Origin: Thermohalobaculum sp039187815
GTDB taxonomy: Bacteria > Pseudomonadota > Alphaproteobacteria > Rhodobacterales > Rhodobacteraceae
DNA: 64,000 nt
Assembly: GCA_039187815.1 (NCBI GenBank)
Contig: JBCCZI010000004.1
Coordinates: forward strand, 23,079-87,078
Direction: 5' to 3'
Numbering within the stretch: position 1 is the first letter of the stretch; the number at the start of each line of letters is the position of its first letter. The translations under genes and the position numbers were made by a program. The notes beneath the pieces are model-generated. The model ran no database searches. It worked only from the letters and a program-made list of their open reading frames with translations, and was not told the origin of the DNA. This document shows positions 59,097-64,000 of this stretch, piece by piece.

Positions 59097-61841
59097 ATGC
59101 ATCGCGACCAGGAAAAGCCTGCAGACACCCGCACGGAGGTGGCGCGGATCATCCGGATGGCGGACCTTGAGGATCTGGAAGCTGCGCAGTCAGCGACGTG
59201 GCTCTTCGATCTCGAGCGCCACGGCATGGTCTGGGGAAACAGCCGCGCGCTTGCTTTTTGGGGATCGGCGGATCGTGCAGACCTTTTGGCGCGCGATTTC
59301 TCCGACGACTCGCCGAGCGTGCGCGAACGGCTGCGCCATCTCTACGAGACGCACAGCCATGGCCGGCCGGTTATCGACACCTGGACGCTCTACCCGCTTG
59401 GCCGGCCCGTCACGGTCGCGCTCAGATACACGGCCGTGCGGCTCGAATGTGGTCAACGGGCGTTTCTGATCGAGGTCGTTGTCGAGCTTGATCTGGCGCG
59501 CGACCCCACAGCGCTGCGGATGCTGGAGACTGCCCGCATCAGCGCCCTCATGGTCTCGAGCTTCGACATGGATGGTCGGCTGATCATCCAAAACCCGGCT
59601 GCCAGCGAATGCCATGGCACTGGCGCCAGCCGCGCGCCCGAAGGTGTCAGCGCCCTCCAACAGAGGGTGCCGGACACAGCTCTTTTGGACCGTATTCTGG
59701 CCGTTGCCTCCACGGGCGAGCGCCTTGACACCGAGGCCGCAGTGATCACCGCTCTAGGGCCCCGATGGCACCGGTTGATTGCCGAGCGGGGCCGGGACCC
59801 GCTGAGCGGGCGGCCGGTGATCATTCTGATCGAGGACGACATCACCGAACGGCGTCGCGCGGACGAGGCGCAGGAGCGCTCGCAGCTGGAAGCGCGCCGC
59901 CGCTCCGACGCGGCCGCCGAGCTCAGCCGCTCGCGCCTTTTGACGGCGATCGAGGCGATCCCGGACGGCTTCTGCCTCTATGACCGCGAGGACCGCCTGG
60001 TCCTGTTCAATCGCGCCTATCGCGAGGCCTATCCGGGGCATGCGGATGTCTTGCAGATCGGGCGCACCTTTGAGGATATGCTGCGCATCGGCGTGGAGCG
60101 CGGCGATTTCTCCAGCGCCGAGGGCCGCGAGACCGAGTGGACCTCCGAGCGGTTGCGCACCCATCGTCATCCGCACGGCCCGGTCGAACAGCGACTGTCG
60201 GACGGGCGCTGGCTGCGGGTGGTCGAACGCCGGACGGATGATGGCGAGCTGGTGGGCCTGCGCACCGACATCACGCCGCTCAAGACGCTCGAGGAGAAAC
60301 TGCGCCGCAGCGAGGAGCGCCTGCGCGATTTTGCCACCGCCGCCGCGGATTGGTTTTGGGAAACGGATGCGGAGCACCGATTCACCTATATGTCCTCGAA
60401 CATCACTAGGATCGTCGGCGTTCCGCCGGATTGGCATTATGGCCGGACCCGGATCGAGCTGCGCTCGGAGGACGATGACCCGGCGGATTGGGAGGCGCAT
60501 CTCGCAGCACTGGCCCGTCGCGAGCCCTTCCGGAATTTCGAGTATCGCCGGGTTGCGACCGGGATCGAGCCGCGCTGGCTGCGCATCAGCGGCGTCCCGA
60601 TCTTTGACGCCGGCGGCGCGTTCCAGGGCTATCGCGGGAGCGGGACGGATGTCACCGCACAGCGCGAGATGCAGTCGGAGCTGATCCAGCAGAAAGAGGC
60701 CCTGTTCCACGCGCAAAAGCTCGAAGCCATTGGCAAGCTGACCGGGGGCATCGCGCATGACTTCAACAACCTGCTCGCGATCGTCCAGGGCAATCTTGAG
60801 CTGGTGCGCGAGATCTCGGATCCGGCGGATATCGAGGCCTGCATTCGGGATGCCCTCACCGCCAGCCAGCGGGGCGCGCACTTGATCCAGCAATTGCTGG
60901 CCTTTGGGCGGCGTGCACGGCTGAACCCGCAGCCGACGACGCTGAATGCGGAGCTGGCCGAGATCGAACCGATGCTCCGGCGCACCTTGCCGGTGACCAT
61001 CGAGTTGGTCGTGACGCCGGGGCCAGAGCCGAAGCCGGTCAAGATCGACCGCGCAGGTCTGACGAATGCCATCGTCAACATCGCCTTGAACGCGCAGGAT
61101 GCCATGCCCCAGGGCGGGCGTTTGCTCCTGAGCACCGCCAGCCGGCTCGTGGCCGAGGGAGATCCGCCGGCGGGCAAGGACCGATTGGCCCCCGGCCATT
61201 ATGCCCAGATCACCATCGCCGACAGCGGAACCGGCATGGCGCCGGACGTTTTGGAGCAGGCCTTTGAGCCCTTCTTTACCACCAAGGCGGTGGGGCGCGG
61301 CTCGGGGCTTGGGCTCTCGATGGTGCACGGGTTTGCCAAGCAGTCGGGCGGTGGCGTGTGCTTGCGCAGCCACCCAGGAGAAGGCACGGCCGTCACGCTG
61401 ATCTTCCCCGTGGTTGATGCGCAGACGGCGGGACGCAAGGATCACACCGCCCAACCGGTCAATCGCACGCAGCGCGCGCGTGTTCTGCTGGTCGAGGACG
61501 AGGCTTTGGTGCGGGCAACCATAGCGCGCCAGCTCGCCCATATCGGCTACGAAGTCGTCGAGGCGGTGGACGGGATAAGCGCGCGCGATCTTTTGGAGAC
61601 AGAGGATGCCTTCGCATTGGTGCTCGCCGACGTCGTGGTGCCGGGGCCGATCCAGGGGACCGATCTTGCCGACCATGTGCACCGCGCGCATCCGGGCCTG
61701 CCGGTGATCTTGATGTCCGGCTATGGGGATCTCGAGCCCGATCATCCATTTGCGGGCCGGCATCTGTCAAAGCCGATCACGACCTCCGATCTTGCCCAGG
61801 CGATTCGTGAGACGCTGTACGTCGACCGATCGGAGACCTGA
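59097..61841 (+). CDS. PAS-domain hybrid histidine kinase
   Basis: A 914-aa soluble hybrid sensor kinase. Several PAS-like segments fill residues 1-535 (for example PDGFCLYDREDRLVLFNRAY and ADWFWETDAEHRFTYMSSNI). The phospho-accepting His is H554 in GGIAHDFNNLLAIVQGN, and the ATP-binding G-box region is around GRGSGLGLSMVHGF. The C-terminal receiver starts RVLLVEDEALVR with phospho-acceptor D845 in LVLADVVVPG. No membrane segment is seen, so it senses an internal cue through its PAS domains. No response regulator is adjacent. It is on the plus strand, convergent to the M81-family gene. Confidence 0.9.
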   Translation: MHRDQEKPADTRTEVARIIRMADLEDLEAAQSATWLFDLERHGMVWGNSRALAFWGSADRADLLARDFSDDSPSVRERLRHLYETHSHGRPVIDTWTLYPLGRPVTVALRYTAVRLECGQRAFLIEVVVELDLARDPTALRMLETARISALMVSSFDMDGRLIIQNPAASECHGTGASRAPEGVSALQQRVPDTALLDRILAVASTGERLDTEAAVITALGPRWHRLIAERGRDPLSGRPVIILIEDDITERRRADEAQERSQLEARRRSDAAAELSRSRLLTAIEAIPDGFCLYDREDRLVLFNRAYREAYPGHADVLQIGRTFEDMLRIGVERGDFSSAEGRETEWTSERLRTHRHPHGPVEQRLSDGRWLRVVERRTDDGELVGLRTDITPLKTLEEKLRRSEERLRDFATAAADWFWETDAEHRFTYMSSNITRIVGVPPDWHYGRTRIELRSEDDDPADWEAHLAALARREPFRNFEYRRVATGIEPRWLRISGVPIFDAGGAFQGYRGSGTDVTAQREMQSELIQQKEALFHAQKLEAIGKLTGGIAHDFNNLLAIVQGNLELVREISDPADIEACIRDALTASQRGAHLIQQLLAFGRRARLNPQPTTLNAELAEIEPMLRRTLPVTIELVVTPGPEPKPVKIDRAGLTNAIVNIALNAQDAMPQGGRLLLSTASRLVAEGDPPAGKDRLAPGHYAQITIADSGTGMAPDVLEQAFEPFFTTKAVGRGSGLGLSMVHGFAKQSGGGVCLRSHPGEGTAVTLIFPVVDAQTAGRKDHTAQPVNRTQRARVLLVEDEALVRATIARQLAHIGYEVVEAVDGISARDLLETEDAFALVLADVVVPGPIQGTDLADHVHRAHPGLPVILMSGYGDLEPDHPFAGRHLSKPITTSDLAQAIRETLYVDRSET

Positions 61842-61859
61842 GGCCAGACCCGCCAGGAC

Positions 61860-63341
61860 CTAGAGACAGGCCACGCCCGGGCGCAGTCGCCGGTAATCGG
61901 ATCGGGACAGCTTGCAGGCAAAGGCGCCCGGCGCGGCAACGTTCAGGACCCGGCTTGCAATCGGCTCGAAATCCGCGCGGAAATGCACCGTGCTCTTGAC
62001 GCAGACGATCCGCGCCGCCTCGAGATCCACGCTGAAATGCGTGAACAGCGCTCGGTCGAGGCATTGGATGCGCGTGGTGCTCACGACGACGCGCACCTCG
62101 GTTCCCAGCGCACCGAGCGCCAGCAAGCAGCTCGGGCCGAGCGCCGCGGTGCCGCCGCCATACATCGCTCCGCTATAGGCGATCGCCCCATCGCTGAGGC
62201 TCTCGACGCGCGCCATCGCTTGGACCGGAACCTCGCCTGGCAGCCCCGATTTGGCGCCGAGCCTTGCCTGGAAGGCGCCGCCAAGGCCGACTGAATGCGC
62301 TTTGGCAGCCGTCTCCGGATCGCAGAGAACGCCCAGAACGGCACCCTCCGCGTTTTGCTCCAAAAGCGCATGCAGCACGCCGGTCGTGTCGGCCGTCCCG
62401 CCAGCGCCCGGATTGTCCTGCACATCCGCCAAGATCACCGGGCCCTGGCCCCTCGCGGCTTGGGCCTCGCGCACCGCCTCGGACGGGGTGAGGAGGTGCG
62501 TGTCGAACACATCGCGTGCCGCCTCCAGCGCATGGATCACGCTGTCGGCTAAGGAATCGGCATCGCTCTGATCGCGCCCATAGGCGACCACCGAGGGCCC
62601 GCAATCAGGGATGTCCGCGGCTGTAAACCCCATGGCCAGCTCGGCATAGGCTCCGCGCCCATCGTCGCTCTCCTCCAGGTGCTGATAGAGCGCTTGGCAT
62701 GGCGCTTGCCCGGTTCCCTGAGCATGCAGGGGCACCAGGAAGGAGCCCTGGCGATGGGCGCTTGCAAACCGCGTCCCCGCGATCCAACGCAACAACCGGC
62801 GCATGCACCGTGCCCCCGCCTCGGCCATATCGAGATGGGGATAGCTTCGATAGATGGTGATCAGCGTCGCGGCCTCGACCATGGTCTCGGTGACATTGGC
62901 ATGCAGATCGAGGCTGATGCCGATGGGCAGGGCCGGCCCGACCTCCCGGCGCATTTGGCGCAGCAGGACGCCCTCGCCATCCAAATGGCGCTCGGTCACC
63001 ATCGCGCCGTGCAGGTCGAGATAGATCCCGTCCAGTGTGTCAAAGCTGCACAGAGCGTCCAGGATCTCTCCGACAATCCGGTTAAAAGCCTCGTCCGTCA
63101 CGGGACCGCTCGGCTCGGCGGCGCACCACAGGATCGGGAGAATGTCGACATCCTCGGCCGCCTCTGCCGCCGCCCGGATCGCGCCCGCGATGGGCAGCGT
63201 CATGCCGGCCGTGTCCGTGACAACCCGCTGCCCCTGCAACAGCCCTGGCCAAGAGTCCGCCATGCGAAACTCCGCCAAACCAGCCCGGCCAGGGGCAAAG
63301 GTGTTGGTCTCGTGCTGAAATCCCGCAATCGCAATGCGCAT
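61860..63341 (-). CDS. M81 family (MlrC-like) metallopeptidase
   Basis: A 493-aa protein of the MlrC/M81 family. IAIAGFQHETNTFAPGRAGL at the N-terminus and GIYLDLHGAMVTERHLDGEG, GISLDLHANVTETMVEAATL and YRSYPHLDMAEAGARCMRRL are family motifs with the metal-binding Asp-x-His residues. The C-terminal half contains DVQDNPGAGGTADTTGVLHA. In Sphingomonas MlrC completes microcystin breakdown, but most members elsewhere have unknown peptide or amide substrates. It stands alone on the minus strand. Confidence 0.88.
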   Translation of the reverse strand: MRIAIAGFQHETNTFAPGRAGLAEFRMADSWPGLLQGQRVVTDTAGMTLPIAGAIRAAAEAAEDVDILPILWCAAEPSGPVTDEAFNRIVGEILDALCSFDTLDGIYLDLHGAMVTERHLDGEGVLLRQMRREVGPALPIGISLDLHANVTETMVEAATLITIYRSYPHLDMAEAGARCMRRLLRWIAGTRFASAHRQGSFLVPLHAQGTGQAPCQALYQHLEESDDGRGAYAELAMGFTAADIPDCGPSVVAYGRDQSDADSLADSVIHALEAARDVFDTHLLTPSEAVREAQAARGQGPVILADVQDNPGAGGTADTTGVLHALLEQNAEGAVLGVLCDPETAAKAHSVGLGGAFQARLGAKSGLPGEVPVQAMARVESLSDGAIAYSGAMYGGGTAALGPSCLLALGALGTEVRVVVSTTRIQCLDRALFTHFSVDLEAARIVCVKSTVHFRADFEPIASRVLNVAAPGAFACKLSRSDYRRLRPGVACL

Positions 63342-63463
63342 CCGAGCCTCGCGCCGTTGAACATCCAGGTTCCGCCAATGGGCACGGGATCACAGGGCCG
63401 CGCGCCCCGCAACGGTGAGTTGCCCAAGACCAGGGGCCGCTAGACAAAGCTGCGCGCGCACCC

Positions 63464-63492
63464 TTGTCAGACCGCGTCCGATTTCGTAAAGC
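63464..63492 (+). promoter_or_regulatory. candidate promoter for tRNA-Gln
   Basis: TTGTCA (63464-63469), 17 bases, then TAAAGC (63487-63492), about 50 bases before the tRNA. The -35 is close to consensus, the -10 is weak. Confidence 0.35.
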
Positions 63493-63544
63493 CCCGCATG
63501 CTATGGCAGGCGGCGGTCGGCCTACGACCACTGCGCTGCCCTGC

Positions 63545-63618
63545 TGGGGAATAGTTTAACGGTAGAACAGCGGACTCTGACTCCGTCAGTCCTGGTTCGA
63601 ATCCAGGTTCCCCAGCCA
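63545..63618 (+). tRNA. tRNA-Gln (anticodon CTG)
   Basis: A 74-base cloverleaf including an encoded CCA. The acceptor arms TGGGGAA and TTCCCCA pair fully. The D-arm is GTTT/GAAC, the anticodon stem GCGGA/TCCGT has one G-U, and the loop is CTCTGAC, so the anticodon is CTG reading CAG (Gln). The T-stem is CCTGG/CCAGG with loop TTCGAAT, and the discriminator base is G. The AT-richer stretch after it suggests it might serve as an integration site. Confidence 0.95.
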
Positions 63619-63652
63619 ACAAAATCAAGCACTTAGCAGTTTGCTGTACGCT

Positions 63653-63674
63653 CTTAGGCTCACCTTAGGCTCAC
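63653..63674 (+). repeat. tandem 11-bp direct repeat downstream of tRNA-Gln
   Basis: CTTAGGCTCAC occurs twice back to back (63653-63663 and 63664-63674) 34 bases after the tRNA. The repeat does not match the tRNA 3' end, so it is not a simple att duplication, but its place beside a tRNA is typical of integration boundaries. Confidence 0.6.
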
Positions 63675-63787
63675 ATATGGGAGCGGCAGGACGAGGATTC
63701 TGCACCATATCTTGTGGTTGGGGTTGTATGGGGCACTATGAGTGCCCATGTTCCTCCTAGAGATAACCGTGCGGGCGGAGTGTTACG

Positions 63788-63928
63788 TTGGTTTCCCAGG
63801 GAAACGATGAGAAGCTGCTAATCCATCAACTCATTGAGGGCACAAACAAGCTCGCCCGAGAAGCTGAGGACCTCTATCAACTCGGTTTGCGCCGTGGCTT
63901 TGAACGTCAGACGTCGGTTCCCCGGTGA
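63788..63928 (+). CDS. small hypothetical protein, 46 aa
   Basis: A short frame starting at TTG with GGAG exactly 7 bases upstream and ending at TGA: 46 codons, reading MVSQGNDEKLLIHQLIEGTN at the N-terminus and then KLAREAEDLYQLGLRRGFER. The product is charged and amphipathic helical, compatible with a small regulatory or coiled-coil protein. A stop closes the frame just upstream, so no longer start exists. The codon use is less GC-biased than in neighbouring genes. No homologue is recognised; coding is likely but not certain. Confidence 0.45.
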   Translation: MVSQGNDEKLLIHQLIEGTNKLAREAEDLYQLGLRRGFERQTSVPR

Positions 63929-64000
63929 TTGGGGCGCGGCGGAATGCTGGCGGTGATGGTCTTCGGGGTCGTTCTCGGTGTCAGGCCATCTCGGCCTTTC

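Noticed and set aside
59754..61763. 669-codon minus-strand frame over the histidine kinase
   Set aside because: Antisense of a well-supported kinase; no family signature and no ribosome-binding site.
63653..63674. CRISPR-like repeat
   Set aside because: Only two adjacent copies with no spacer between them.
1..64000. Complete prophage, integrase or transposase
   Set aside because: No recombinase, transposase or phage structural gene was recognised in any frame.

Overview
The window is GC-rich (about two thirds G+C by eye) and densely coded, with many genes overlapping by ATGA. It comes from an alphaproteobacterium. The set of families (paired dimethylglycine-dehydrogenase-like FAD/GcvT fusions, non-pyrrolysine MttB paralogues, tripartite tricarboxylate transporters, a stand-alone NifU/SufU-like scaffold divergent from hisI, and a phnCDEE transporter with an oversized second permease) is most like Rhodobacterales. 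That placement is inference. No rRNA, CRISPR array, insertion sequence or replication gene was seen. There is one tRNA (tRNA-Gln, anticodon CTG) near the right edge.

Layout, left to right. 26-6322: a tightly coupled MoxR ATPase operon (DUF4129, DUF4350, MoxR, DUF58, SpoIIM-like, RDD). 6466-9342: a membrane protein, a LysR regulator divergent from a TauE/SafE exporter, and a decayed remnant of an RND efflux pump. 9368-11479: a vanadium-dependent haloperoxidase. 11776-18181: a complete coenzyme F420 operon on the minus strand (cofG-cofH-cofD-cofC-cofE-npdG-LLM oxidoreductase), unusual for a proteobacterium. 18273-20810: a large repetitive surface or secreted protein with RTX-like and DUF4214 parts. 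21108-25579: phosphonate or phosphate-ester uptake (phnC, phnD, two phnE) plus a small secreted protein. 25700-27518: a polytopic signal peptidase I and a methyltransferase.

27533-37329 is a C1/methylamine-type catabolic region. It holds an FAD/GcvT fusion dehydrogenase with a phytanoyl-CoA-dioxygenase-like protein, two MttB-family methyltransferases, a GcvT-like protein and two LysR regulators. 37348-39878 has an HxlR regulator divergent from two small ferredoxin-fold enzymes and an SDR, then a YceI protein. 40089-44909 looks nitrogen- or polyamine-related: a ureohydrolase-like protein lacking one metal-binding His, a class II aldolase, an N-carbamoylputrescine-amidase-like protein, a PLP decarboxylase and a P-loop ATPase. 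44978-49180 holds housekeeping genes (ppa, a NifU-like scaffold, hisI) and others. 49189-51690 is a second FAD/GcvT dehydrogenase.

51829-58863 is the most attractive catabolic unit. A LacI-type regulator with a candidate operator is divergent from tctA-tctB-tctC, a CoA-acylating aldehyde dehydrogenase resembling SauS and an AMP-forming acyl-CoA ligase resembling SauT. Together they suggest uptake of sulfoacetate (or a similar small acid) and its conversion through the CoA thioester to the aldehyde. After it come a PAS hybrid histidine kinase, an M81 peptidase-family protein, tRNA-Gln, and a short compositionally different stretch with a tandem 11-bp repeat and a 46-codon ORF that may be the edge of an integrated element.
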